From NCBI RefSeq assembly GCF_003131185.1, contig NZ_QFFU01000001.1:248001-312000 (forward strand): DNA of 64,000 nt. The letters run 5' to 3'. Under the pieces are notes generated by a model. That model was not told the origin of the DNA. It worked only from the letters and a program-made list of their open reading frames with translations, and searched no databases. The DNA is from Pseudomonas ovata. GTDB lineage: Bacteria > Pseudomonadota > Gammaproteobacteria > Pseudomonadales > Pseudomonadaceae. Below, one piece after another: positions 55,474 through 63,862 of the stretch (its first letter is position 1; every line of letters begins with the position of its first letter). Both the position numbers and the translations under genes were made by a program.

Positions 55474-56850
55474 CTAGCCAAAACTCACCCGCACCTTGAG
55501 CCCGCGCTCGGCGCCGTCGTGCAAGGAGATCTGGGCCAGGTGGGCGCGGCAGATTTCGCCGACGATTGCCAGGCCCAGCCCCGTGCCGGAACCCTGCTGG
55601 CTGCGCCGGTAGAAGCGCTCGAAGACCCGCTCCCGCTCCGCCTCGGGAATGCCCGAACCATCATCCTCGACCTCAAGGATGCCTGGTGCGTGCACGCGCA
55701 GCACTACATTGCCGCCTGACGGCGTATGCGCCAGAGCATTGTCGATCAGGTTGCTGAGCAACTCGTTGAGCAGCGTTGGCTCGCCATTCAGCCAGACCGG
55801 CTCATCGGCCTCAAGAGCCAGGGCCACGCCACGAGCGTGCGCCAGGGGCGCCATGGCCAGGCCCAATTCCCGCGCCAGCTGGCTGAGGTCGAGCCGCTGG
55901 GCACCGCCTTCGGCAATCGCCTGGGCGCCATTTTCGATGCGCGCCAGCGACAACAGCTGGTTGGCCAGGTGCGTCAGCCGATCAGTACTTTGCGCGGCCA
56001 GCTCCAGCGTATTGCGCCACTGCACCGGGTCCTGCTCGCGCAGCCCCAGCTCGACCCGGGCCTTGAGCGCGGCCAGCGGGGTGCGCAGTTCATGGGCGGC
56101 ATCGGCAATGAACTGCCCTTGCCGTTCGAACTGCCGGCGCAAGCGCTCGGTAAAGTGATTCAACGCACCGACCAGCGGGCGCAATTCGTGCTGCACCTCG
56201 ACCATCGGCAAGGGCCGCAGGTCGTCGGGCTGGCGCTCCTCCACGGCGCTGCGCAGACGCTCCAGCGGGCGCAACGCAGCACTGACCGTGAACCACACCA
56301 GCAGCAGCGCACCACCGCCGAGCATCCCCAGGCGCAACAAGGTATCGGCCATCAGGCTGCGGGCCATGCCGACCCGGGCTTCCTGGGTCTCGGCCACACG
56401 GATTTCCGCGATGCCGTTCATGCCCGGCTCGCTGACCGGCTTGAGCAGGCTGACCACGCGCACGTCCTGCCCCAGGTACACGCCATTATAGAAACTGGCC
56501 AGTGCCGGGTAGTCATCGGTGCGCAAGGTGCCCGGCGGCGGCGAGGGCAAGTTCTCGAAGCCGGAAATCAGCTTCTTGTTGATGTCGTTGACCTGATAGT
56601 AGATACGGCCCTCGCTGTCGTAGGCGAAGGTGTCGAGCGCCACGTAGGGAATTTCGGCACTCAGGGTGCCGTCGCGCTGGGTCAGGCCGGCCGCGATGGT
56701 CCGGGCCGAGGCCAGCAGGGTACGGTCATAGGCGGTGTCGGCCACTTCACGGCCGTTCCAGTAGGCGCTCATGACGCTGGCCAACATCAGTACGATCAAC
56801 AGCAAGGCCAGGTTCCACAGCAGCCGCCAGCGCAGGCTGTTGTTACGCAT
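55474..56850 (-). CDS. tctE: Tricarboxylate sensor histidine kinase TctE
   Basis: A 458-residue kinase. TM1 at about 8-28, a periplasmic sensor to about 160, TM2 at about 165-187, then HAMP. The phosphoacceptor box is DAAHELRTPLAALKAR (His253), and the ATPase domain has NLIDNALAHTPSGG, DDGSGIP and GTGLGLAIV. The frame runs past 56850 into tctD, but the ATG there is the natural start and overlaps tctD by 8 bp. It senses citrate or related acids by analogy. Confidence 0.93.
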   Translation of the reverse strand: MRNNSLRWRLLWNLALLLIVLMLASVMSAYWNGREVADTAYDRTLLASARTIAAGLTQRDGTLSAEIPYVALDTFAYDSEGRIYYQVNDINKKLISGFENLPSPPPGTLRTDDYPALASFYNGVYLGQDVRVVSLLKPVSEPGMNGIAEIRVAETQEARVGMARSLMADTLLRLGMLGGGALLLVWFTVSAALRPLERLRSAVEERQPDDLRPLPMVEVQHELRPLVGALNHFTERLRRQFERQGQFIADAAHELRTPLAALKARVELGLREQDPVQWRNTLELAAQSTDRLTHLANQLLSLARIENGAQAIAEGGAQRLDLSQLARELGLAMAPLAHARGVALALEADEPVWLNGEPTLLNELLSNLIDNALAHTPSGGNVVLRVHAPGILEVEDDGSGIPEAERERVFERFYRRSQQGSGTGLGLAIVGEICRAHLAQISLHDGAERGLKVRVSFG

Positions 56851-57514
56851 CGCGGCTTTCCAGCAGGTAGCCCAGGCCACGGAAGGTGACGATGGCCACC
56901 GACTGCCCGTCGAGCTTCTTGCGCAGGCGATGGATGTAGATCTCGATGGCGTCGGGGCTGGCCTCCTCGTCCAGGCCAAAGACCTGCGAGGCCAGTTGCT
57001 CCTTGCTCATCACCCGCCCGGGGCGGGCAATCAGCACCTCGAGCACGGCCTGCTCGCGCGAGGTCAGGTTGAGCAGCTCGCCGGCCAGGCTGAAACGCCG
57101 GGTATCGAGATCATAGGTCAGTGCACCGCATTGTTGCTGACGCTCGCCGCCCAGCACACTGCGACGCAGCAAGGCCTTGACCCGTGCTTCAAGCTCCGAC
57201 AGCTCGAACGGCTTGGCCAGGTAATCGTCGGCGCCCAGGTTGAGGCCCAGCACCCGGTCCTTGACGTCACTGCGCGCGGTCAGCATCAGCACCGGCAGGT
57301 TCTTGCCCCGCGCCCGCAGCCGGCCCAGCACTTCGAAGCCGTCCATGCGTGGCAGGCCCACATCGAGAATGGCCATGGCGTACTCCTCGCTGCTCAAGGC
57401 GAGGTCGGCTGCAACGCCGTCATGCAGCACATCGACGGTCAGACCGGCGCCCTTGAGCGCCTGGGCGACACTTTCAGCCAGTTGCAGATGGTCTTCGACA
57501 AGAAGAACGCGCAT
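56843..57514 (-). CDS. tctD: Response regulator TctD (OmpR type)
   Basis: A 223-residue regulator: receiver with Asp51 (AILDVGLPRMDG), then a winged helix (about 130-220, LTSREQAVLEVLIARPGRVM, DAIEIYIHRLRKKL). GGAG precedes the ATG at 57514. It should bind the phased repeats in the divergent tctC region and activate tctCBA with TctE as its kinase. Confidence 0.93.
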   Translation of the reverse strand: MRVLLVEDHLQLAESVAQALKGAGLTVDVLHDGVAADLALSSEEYAMAILDVGLPRMDGFEVLGRLRARGKNLPVLMLTARSDVKDRVLGLNLGADDYLAKPFELSELEARVKALLRRSVLGGERQQQCGALTYDLDTRRFSLAGELLNLTSREQAVLEVLIARPGRVMSKEQLASQVFGLDEEASPDAIEIYIHRLRKKLDGQSVAIVTFRGLGYLLESRDA

Positions 57515-57626
57515 CAATGTCTCCAGAATGAGGGGGCTTGCCATGATGGCTTGTGGACACAGAGTTTACAGGCGCGCCGGGGCCTGTGAAGCATCGAAAC
57601 AAATCGAAGCCATTGAACGCTTGCCA

Positions 57627-57655
57627 GAAAGGTAGTTGAAAGGTTTGTGAAAGGT
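57627..57655 (+). promoter_or_regulatory. Three phased GAAAGGT repeats, likely TctD sites
   Basis: GAAAGGT occurs at 57627, 57638 and 57649, exactly 11 bp apart, the last two as TTGAAAGGTTTG and GTGAAAGGTTGG. Tandem half sites one helical turn apart are the standard layout for OmpR-family regulators, and tctD is the adjacent divergent gene. Confidence 0.75.
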
Positions 57656-57776
57656 TGGTCGTTTAGCATCCGCAAAACGTCCGGATACCGCGCCCACCAG
57701 AGGCCCGGCACCGAGGTCGGTCAGGATGCCAGGGTGCACCTGAAACAATAACAACAATAAGTACACGGAGTTGACC

Positions 57777-57887
57777 ATGACCAAGCCTATTGCGGCCGGA
57801 CGTCTTGTTTACCCTTGCGCTGCCGTTGCGCAGCAATCGCTTCACATCCCCCTGTTTCCAATACTTCGATGCAGCCCACTGCGTTGA
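57777..57887 (+). other. Short ORF before tctC, possible porin gene remnant or leader peptide
   Basis: A 36-codon frame begins MTKPIAAGRLVYPCAAVAQQ behind a good ACGGAG site. The ribosome site looks too strong for chance, but the peptide resembles nothing I know. It may be the first codons of a deleted opdH-type porin gene, or a leader peptide for tctC. Coding status is uncertain. Confidence 0.35.
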
Positions 57888-57966
57888 TGCTGCTCGCTGC
57901 CTGAAATCCAGGCCGCCGCCAACCGTTTCCCCCTCCAAAAACAAGAAACGCTTCAGGAGACTGACC

Positions 57967-58947
57967 ATGAACCTGTCCCTTCGTCATCTGGCCCTCGCCG
58001 CCGGCAGCCTGCTGGTTGCCAGCCAACTGTTCGCCGCCGAGCCCAAGCGCCCCGAATGCATCGCCCCGGCCTCGCCCGGCGGTGGCTTCGACCTGACCTG
58101 CAAGCTGGTGCAGAGCGCACTGATCAACGAGAAGATCCTGACCTCGCCGATGCGCGTGACCTACATGCCAGGCGGCGTGGGTGCGGTGGCCTATAACGCG
58201 GTGGTGGCCCAGCGGCCGGCCGATGCCGGCACCCTCGTGGCCTGGTCCAGCGGTTCGCTGCTCAACCTGGCGCAAGGCAAGTTCGGTCGGTTCGATGAAA
58301 ACGCCGTGCGCTGGCTTGCAGCGGTTGGCACCAGCTATGGCGCCATCGCGGTGAAAAGCGACTCGCCGTACAAGAACCTCGACGATCTGGTCAAGGCCCT
58401 GAAGGCCGACCCGAGCAAGGTGGTGATCGGCTCCGGCGGCACCGTGGGCAGCCAGGACTGGATGCAGACCGCGCTGATCGCCAAGGCCGCCGGTATCAAC
58501 CCGCGCGACCTGCGCTATGTCGCCCTCGAAGGCGGCGGCGAAATCGCCACCGCCCTGCTCGGCGGGCACATCCAGGTCGGCAGTACCGACATTTCCGACT
58601 CCATGCCGCACATCCTCAGCGGCGACATGCGCCTGCTGGCCGTATTCGCTGACAAGCGCATCGACGAGCCAGAAATGAAAGACATCCCGACCGCCAAGGA
58701 ACAAGGCTACGACATCGTCTGGCCGGTGGTGCGCGGCTTCTACCTGGGGCCAAAGGTCAGCGACGAAGACTACAACTGGTGGAAAGCTTCGTTCGACAAG
58801 GTGCTGGCCTCGGAAGACTTCGCCAAGCTGCGTGACCAGCGCGAGCTGTTCCCGTTCGCCATGACCGGTGCCGAACTGGACACCTACGTCAAGAAACAGG
58901 TTGCCGATTACAAAGTGCTGGCCAAGGAATTCGGCCTGATCCAGTAA
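57967..58947 (+). CDS. tctC: Tricarboxylate-binding protein TctC
   Basis: A 326-residue periplasmic receptor of the tripartite tricarboxylate transporter family. Signal peptide about 1-23 (SQLFAAEP). Family segments PASPGGGFDLTC, VVIGSGGTVGSQD and VWPVVRGFY are clear. AGGAG lies before the ATG at 57967; an open frame extends upstream but has no such site. First gene of tctCBA. Confidence 0.95.
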   Translation: MNLSLRHLALAAGSLLVASQLFAAEPKRPECIAPASPGGGFDLTCKLVQSALINEKILTSPMRVTYMPGGVGAVAYNAVVAQRPADAGTLVAWSSGSLLNLAQGKFGRFDENAVRWLAAVGTSYGAIAVKSDSPYKNLDDLVKALKADPSKVVIGSGGTVGSQDWMQTALIAKAAGINPRDLRYVALEGGGEIATALLGGHIQVGSTDISDSMPHILSGDMRLLAVFADKRIDEPEMKDIPTAKEQGYDIVWPVVRGFYLGPKVSDEDYNWWKASFDKVLASEDFAKLRDQRELFPFAMTGAELDTYVKKQVADYKVLAKEFGLIQ

Positions 58948-59001
58948 TCACCTGCCATTGACGGCCACACCTGCCCGGCAGGTGTGGCTCAGGAGATCCC
59001 T

Positions 59002-59460
59002 ATGGTCCTGCAACGTATTTTCGCGGTCGTACTGCTGTTGGTATGCGCCGCACTGGCCGTCATGGCCTGGCCTTATCAGGCACCGTTTTCCTATGAACCG
59101 GTCGGCCCCCGCGCCTTCCCCCTGCTGATGCTGGGGTTGATGGGTGCGGCCCTTTTGTACATGGCCTTTCGCCCGACACCGGTGGTGCACACTGAAGAAG
59201 ATCCGCCCCTGGACCGCGAGACCCTGGTCAAGATCGGTCTTTGCGTCGTTTTGCTGCTGGTGTTTGCCGGCCTGTTCGAACCGCTGGGCTTCATCCTCGC
59301 CAGCATCCTGATCGGCATCCCCATGGCGCGCCTGTACGGCGGTCGCTGGGTGCCCAGTATCGTGGTGGTGACCTTGATGAGCGTCGGCCTTTACCTGCTG
59401 TTCGATAAAGCCATGGACGTTCCCCTGCCTTTGGGCCTGCTCAGCGTTCTGGAGAATTAA
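59002..59460 (+). CDS. tctB: Tricarboxylate transporter small subunit TctB
   Basis: A 152-residue membrane protein with four hydrophobic segments, the small subunit of the TctCBA transporter. GPRAFPLLMLGLMG and EPLGFILASILIG fit the family. The ATG at 59002 follows AGGAG; an in-frame GTG at 58984 would include that ribosome site. Confidence 0.93.
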   Translation: MVLQRIFAVVLLLVCAALAVMAWPYQAPFSYEPVGPRAFPLLMLGLMGAALLYMAFRPTPVVHTEEDPPLDRETLVKIGLCVVLLLVFAGLFEPLGFILASILIGIPMARLYGGRWVPSIVVVTLMSVGLYLLFDKAMDVPLPLGLLSVLEN

Positions 59461-59461
59461 T

Positions 59462-60976
59462 GTGGATACTTTCAGCTACCTGGGTCATGGCTTTGGCGTG
59501 GCCCTCACCCCTTACAACCTGATCACGGCACTGTCCGGCACCCTGATCGGCACCATCGTCGGCCTGCTGCCGGGCCTGGGACCGATCAACGGCGTGGCCC
59601 TGCTGATCCCGATCGCCTTCGCCCTGGGCCTGCCGCCGGAATCGGCGCTGATCCTGCTGGCCGCGGTGTACCTGGGCTGCGAATACGGCGGGCGCATCAG
59701 CTCCATCCTGCTGAACATCCCCGGCGAAGCCTCCACAGTCATGACCACGCTGGACGGCTACCCGATGGCACGCAAGGGCCTGGCGGGCGTGGCCCTGTCG
59801 CTGTCGGCCTGGAGTTCGTTCATCGGTGCGTTCATCGCCACCTGCGGCATGGTGCTGTTCGCCCCGCTGCTGGCCAAATGGGCGATTGCCTTTGGACCGG
59901 CCGAATACTTCGTGTTGATGGTTTTTGCCATTGTCTGCCTGGGCGGCATGGCGGGTGACCGGCCGGTGAAGACCTTCATTGCCGCGCTGATCGGCCTGTT
60001 TCTGTCGGCGGTCGGTATCGACGCCAACAGCGGCGTGTACCGTTTTACCGGTGACAACATCCACCTTACCGACGGCATCCAGTTCGTGGTGCTGGTGCTG
60101 GGCCTGTTCTCGATCAGCGAAATCCTGCTGCTGCTGGAAAAGACCCACCGTGGCCAGGAAGCGGTCAAGGCGACCGGGCGCATGATGTTCAACGTCAAGG
60201 AAGCCGCCGCTGTGTTCGCTGTGAACGTGCGCTGCGGACTGATGGGCTTCATTCTTGGTGTACTGCCGGGTGCCGGCGCCACCCTGGCCAGTGCCGTGGC
60301 CTACATGACCGAAAAACGCATCGCCGGCAACACCGGCACGTTCGGCCAGGGCGACATGCGCGGCCTGGCCGCACCGGAAACCGCCATTGGCGGTGCAGCC
60401 TGTGGCGCCCTGGTACCAATGCTGACCCTGGGCGTACCGGGCTCGGGCACCACGGCCGTGATGATCGGCGCCCTGTCGCTGTACAACATCACCCCCGGCC
60501 CGCTGCTGTTCCAGCAACAGCCGGACCTGGTCTGGGGCCTGATCGCCTCGTTGTTCATCGCCAACGTCATGCTGGTGATCCTGAACATCCCGATGATCCG
60601 CATCTTCACCCGTATTCTGGCCGTACCGAACTGGGCGCTGGTACCGGTGATCGCGATCATTACCGCGATTGGCGTCTATGCCGTGCATGCCACTACATTC
60701 GACCTGTTCCTGATGGTCGGTATCGGCATCTTCGGCTACATCCTGCGCAAGATGGACTTCCCGCTGTCGCCGATCCTGCTCGGTTTCATCCTGGGCGGTC
60801 TGATGGAGCAGAACCTGCGCCGCGCGCTGTCGATCTCCAACGGTGACCTGGGCATTCTGTGGAACAGCCCGATCACCCTGGGTGCCTGGGTATTGACCGT
60901 GTTCATGCTGCTGTTCCCGATGTACCGCATCTGGCGCAAGCGCGCCAAGCAACGCAATGCCCTGGCCGATGCCTGA
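59462..60976 (+). CDS. tctA: Tricarboxylate transporter large subunit TctA
   Basis: A 504-residue inner membrane protein with about twelve hydrophobic segments. The family signature GTIVGLLPGLGPINGVALL near residue 30 and its repeat GVLPGAGATLASAVAY in the second half are both present, as is MLTLGVPGSGTTAVM. GTG start, GGAG upstream, one base after tctB. It moves citrate-like acids together with TctB after capture by TctC. Confidence 0.96.
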   Translation: MDTFSYLGHGFGVALTPYNLITALSGTLIGTIVGLLPGLGPINGVALLIPIAFALGLPPESALILLAAVYLGCEYGGRISSILLNIPGEASTVMTTLDGYPMARKGLAGVALSLSAWSSFIGAFIATCGMVLFAPLLAKWAIAFGPAEYFVLMVFAIVCLGGMAGDRPVKTFIAALIGLFLSAVGIDANSGVYRFTGDNIHLTDGIQFVVLVLGLFSISEILLLLEKTHRGQEAVKATGRMMFNVKEAAAVFAVNVRCGLMGFILGVLPGAGATLASAVAYMTEKRIAGNTGTFGQGDMRGLAAPETAIGGAACGALVPMLTLGVPGSGTTAVMIGALSLYNITPGPLLFQQQPDLVWGLIASLFIANVMLVILNIPMIRIFTRILAVPNWALVPVIAIITAIGVYAVHATTFDLFLMVGIGIFGYILRKMDFPLSPILLGFILGGLMEQNLRRALSISNGDLGILWNSPITLGAWVLTVFMLLFPMYRIWRKRAKQRNALADA

Positions 60977-62000
60977 CAGCACCTGGCGCACCTGGTGGCC
61001 AACACCCCTGATCGGCCTGCTGGGCGGCTTCCTGGCCAGCCTGGTGGGCTGGCCATTGCCCTGGATGGTCGGCTCGTTGCTGGCGATCATCCTGGTGCGC
61101 TGCCTTACGCCCTGGCAGGTACAGCCGATTCCGGGCGGGCGCAAGGTCGGGCAACTGATCATCGGCGTGGGCATCGGCCTGCACTTCAACACCGAAATCA
61201 TCGAACAGGTCATGGCGCATTTCGGCCTGATCTTCTTCGGCGCACTGATCACCGGGCTGTCCAGCCTGATCGGCGTCTGGCTGATGCTGCGCACCGGTGA
61301 AGACCGCCCCACGGCGTTTTTCTCCAGCATGCCGGGCGGCTCGCAAGAGATGGTCAACCTGGGGGGTCGCAACGGTGCCATGCTCAGCAACGTTGCTGCC
61401 GCCCAGAGCCTGCGGGTGCTGGCGGTGGTGTTGTGCATTCCGGCGATCTTCAAGTACCTGCTGGGCGATGGCGCAGCCGTGATGCATGCCGTCAGCGTCG
61501 ATTGGCGCTGGCTGGTCGGCCTGAGCCTGGGCGGGGCGATGGTGGCCGTGCTCTGGCAACGCCTCAGGCAACCCAACCCCTGGCTGTTCGGCCCGCTGCT
61601 GTTGACCTCGGTGCTGAGCATCGGCTGTGACCTGAACCTGGGCCTGCCCAACGGCGCCAGCCAGTTGGGCCAGTTGCTGATCGGCAGCGGGCTGGGCTGT
61701 CACTTCAACCGGGCGTTCTTTCGGCGTGCACCGTCGTTTCTGGCACGCACCCTGCTGGGCACCTCGCTGATGATGCTGGTTGCGGCGCTGGCCGCCCTGG
61801 GTCTGGGCGCCCTCACGCACCTGGATGTGCGCTCGCTGACCCTGGGCATGATGCCCGGCGGCATCGCCGAGATGAGCCTGACTGCCGAGGTGCTGCAATT
61901 GTCCGTGCCCCTGGTCACGGCCATGCAGGTCATGCGCCTGCTGTTCGTGCTGTTTCTGGCCGAACCGCTGTACCGCCTCTGGGCGCGCAAGGCGGCCTGA
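60969..62000 (+). CDS. AbrB-family (membrane) transporter-like protein
   Basis: A 343-residue membrane protein with two homologous halves: GWPLPWMVGSLLA and SSMPGGSQEMVNLGG in the first, LGMMPGGIAEMSLTAEVL in the second. This matches the membrane AbrB-duplication family, once called ammonia monooxygenase-like; its transport role is unproven. It overlaps the tctA stop by 8 bp if ATG 60969 is used (20 bp with ATG 60957), so it is likely a functional partner of tctCBA. Confidence 0.85.
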   Translation: MPDSTWRTWWPTPLIGLLGGFLASLVGWPLPWMVGSLLAIILVRCLTPWQVQPIPGGRKVGQLIIGVGIGLHFNTEIIEQVMAHFGLIFFGALITGLSSLIGVWLMLRTGEDRPTAFFSSMPGGSQEMVNLGGRNGAMLSNVAAAQSLRVLAVVLCIPAIFKYLLGDGAAVMHAVSVDWRWLVGLSLGGAMVAVLWQRLRQPNPWLFGPLLLTSVLSIGCDLNLGLPNGASQLGQLLIGSGLGCHFNRAFFRRAPSFLARTLLGTSLMMLVAALAALGLGALTHLDVRSLTLGMMPGGIAEMSLTAEVLQLSVPLVTAMQVMRLLFVLFLAEPLYRLWARKAA

Positions 62001-62028
62001 GCTTCGCCATTGAACCCCATCCTGTTCC

Positions 62029-62206
62029 CGTGGGAGGCAGCAACTGTCTGGCAATGACGGGTTTACAAGCGCTGCCTGTCTGTCGACTGTCCTGGCCTCA
62101 TCGTCGGATCGCCGCCCGCAGCAAGCCGCCTCCCACAGGATTGATGTCGCCCAAGGTCTCGGGCCTGACATCAGGCTGTGGGAGGCAAGCTCTGCTGGCG
62201 ATAGCT
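62029..62206. repeat. Cluster of REP units (GTGGGAGGC type)
   Basis: Three related units occur in the 300 bp gap between the AbrB-type gene and ung: plus orientation at 62029 (CGTGGGAGGCAGCAACTG), minus orientation at about 62106-62140 (GCAGCAAGCCGCCTCCCACA), and plus again at 62177 (CTGTGGGAGGCAAGCTCTGC). A diverged fourth may lie near 62248. This is a second REP class, different from the GTAGGAGCGC elements elsewhere in the window. Confidence 0.75.
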
Positions 62207-62300
62207 GCGTGACAGGCGTAGCAGGTGTGTTGGCCCTGCAGGCCCTTTCGCCGGCAGAGCAGCTTCCTTGCTGCGCGACGGCGATCAATCTGTATCGAAC

Positions 62301-62996
62301 CTAGACCGTTTCGGGCAGGCGCCAGTCGATCGGTGTCAGGCCGTTCTGCTCCAGGTACTTGTTGGCCCGGCTGAAGTGCCCGTTGCCCAGGAAGCCCTTG
62401 TAAGCCGACAGCGGCGACGGGTGCACCGAGGTCAGCACCAGGTGCTTGGTGGCATCGATCAGCTTGCGTTTGCTTTGCGCATGGGCGCCCCAGAGCAGGA
62501 ACACCAGGTGCGGCTGATGGGCGCTGACCGCCTCGATGACCTTGTCGGTAAAATGCTGCCAACCTTTCCCGGCGTGTGAGGCAGCGTTGGCGCGCTCCAC
62601 TGTAAGGGTGGTATTAAGCAAGAGTACGCCCTGATCGGCCCAGGATTGCAGGTAGCCGTGGTTGGGAATATCGATATTCAGGTCGCGGTGCAGCTCTTTA
62701 TAAATGTTCACCAGCGACGGCGGCGTCGGCACGCCGGGCTGCACCGAAAAGCACAGGCCATGCGCCTGACCGGGCCCGTGGTAAGGGTCCTGGCCGATGA
62801 TCACCACTTTCACGTTATCCAGTGGCGTGGAATTCAAGGCATTGAAGATCAAGGGCCCTGGCGGGTAGATCTCCTTGCCGGCGGCATGCTCCTGGCGCAG
62901 GAACTCGCGCAGTTCACTCATGTAGGGTTTCTCGAACTCGGCGCGCAACGCCTCTTTCCAGCTTGGTTCGAGTTTGATCCGGTCTTCACTCGTCAT
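62301..62996 (-). CDS. ung: Uracil-DNA glycosylase
   Basis: A 231-residue family 1 enzyme that excises uracil from DNA. The water-activating motif is GQDPYHG (Asp70) and the minor-groove loop is [10 protein letters not shown] (His192). [15 protein letters not shown] and the uracil-stacking Phe in GLCFSV are conserved. The ATG at 62996 gives the usual length; an ATG at 63008 is also in frame. Confidence 0.97.
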   Translation of the reverse strand: MTSEDRIKLEPSWKEALRAEFEKPYMSELREFLRQEHAAGKEIYPPGPLIFNALNSTPLDNVKVVIIGQDPYHGPGQAHGLCFSVQPGVPTPPSLVNIYKELHRDLNIDIPNHGYLQSWADQGVLLLNTTLTVERANAASHAGKGWQHFTDKVIEAVSAHQPHLVFLLWGAHAQSKRKLIDATKHLVLTSVHPSPLSAYKGFLGNGHFSRANKYLEQNGLTPIDWRLPETV

Positions 62997-63085
62997 GGCA
63001 GTACCCATTAAAACAATGGGCGGACACTAGGAAAGCCGGGCGACAAAGTCAAATGCTCTGCGTCGGGCACACGGCTGCATGAAAA

Positions 63086-63107
63086 ACGGCGCTACGATGA
63101 GCGCCGT
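63086..63107 (-). terminator. Rho-independent terminator of the Tyr/Arg-rich lipoprotein gene
   Basis: ACGGCGCT and AGCGCCGT pair perfectly (8 bp, 6-base loop). On the minus strand the stem is followed by TTTTC, and it lies 23 bp after the stop of the lipoprotein gene. Confidence 0.8.
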
Positions 63108-63129
63108 GTGTGAAGGTTGAACATCCCGG

Positions 63130-63534
63130 TCAACGACGGTCCCAGTGACCGGACCGCTGGTCACGGTCCCCACGCCGGTAGTCACCGCGATCACCCCGGT
63201 CATGGCGACGATCATCGCGACGGTCATACCGGTCGCGATCCCCTCCACGCCACCTGTTATCCCAGCCATGACCGGGCGGACGGCCCGGTGCGTAGTAACG
63301 CGGTGATGGCGGCGCGCGGTAGTAAACCCTCGGTGGCGGGTTGTAATAACGTGGCTGGGGAGCGACGTAGATACGGCGCTCCTGATAATAAGTGGGGCTG
63401 TAACCGGTGTCGTAGTAACGCCTTACCTCGGTGTCGGGTCGGGAGTACACATCCGATTCATAGTAGCCAGGGCCTGCGTAACAGCCGGCGATGAACAGAG
63501 ACAGCAGCAAGACAAACAAGGATTGTCGATACAT
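63130..63534 (-). CDS. Tyr/Pro-rich and Arg/Asp-rich lipoprotein of unknown function
   Basis: A 134-residue lipoprotein (SLFIAGC, Cys at about 18). The mature part has two compositional blocks: residues about 20-85 rich in Tyr and Pro (YYNPPPRVYYRAPPSPRYY), and the rest a low-complexity Arg/Asp/Gly tail (DRYDRRDDRRHDRGDRGD). No catalytic domain is evident. AGGAGG lies 5 bases before the ATG at 63534, so translation should be strong. It could bind a polyanion or scaffold at the envelope; this is only a guess. Confidence 0.8.
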   Translation of the reverse strand: MYRQSLFVLLLSLFIAGCYAGPGYYESDVYSRPDTEVRRYYDTGYSPTYYQERRIYVAPQPRYYNPPPRVYYRAPPSPRYYAPGRPPGHGWDNRWRGGDRDRYDRRDDRRHDRGDRGDYRRGDRDQRSGHWDRR

Positions 63535-63862
63535 GGCGGCCTCCTGGACCGCAGGTGGTCCAACCAGCGACGCTGGCCGGTGTCCGTCCATACACTGGGG
63601 GACGATAGATCAGACTGGAAAACGAGCCGCAAGTGCGACGACGCTGGTGCGTCATTTTCAGCGAAACCTGTCGTCTTTCAGGCTGAAAGCCACGTTACAT
63701 AAGGGTTTCAAGGTCAAGACCAGCCCTTTACGAATATGCAACAAGACATTTCATAGCAAAGTGCGACCCTTCAACAGCCGCAGCGATGCGCGCTACATAG
63801 TTAGCCCCAGGCATTGGCCAGGTCGCGACATAGTGAGTCGCCCTCCACTTGCGAACCTCACC
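63535..63862. promoter_or_regulatory. Divergent intergenic region
   Basis: These 328 bp separate the lipoprotein gene from the last gene. The part from about 63690 to 63780 is less GC-rich than most of the window. A perfect CTTTCAG-G-CTGAAAG palindrome stands at 63675-63689. No RNA gene or further ORF is recognised. Confidence 0.45.

Larger units (their letters stand above)
57515..57966 (+). promoter_or_regulatory. tctD-tctC divergent control region
   Basis: This 452 bp gap holds three GAAAGGT direct repeats (57627-57655, listed separately), an ACGGAG-ATG initiation signal with a 36-codon frame (57777-57887), and a long leader with a TTGCGCTG/CAGCAA-type fold before tctC. In other pseudomonads a tricarboxylate porin gene often lies here; none is present in this window. 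Confidence 0.6.

Noticed and set aside
59441..61651. Long open frame on the minus strand opposite tctA and the AbrB-type gene
   Set aside because: Its sequence is low-complexity Gln/Ala/Gly/His-rich, and it lies antisense to two clearly homologous genes. It is a by-product of high GC at third positions.
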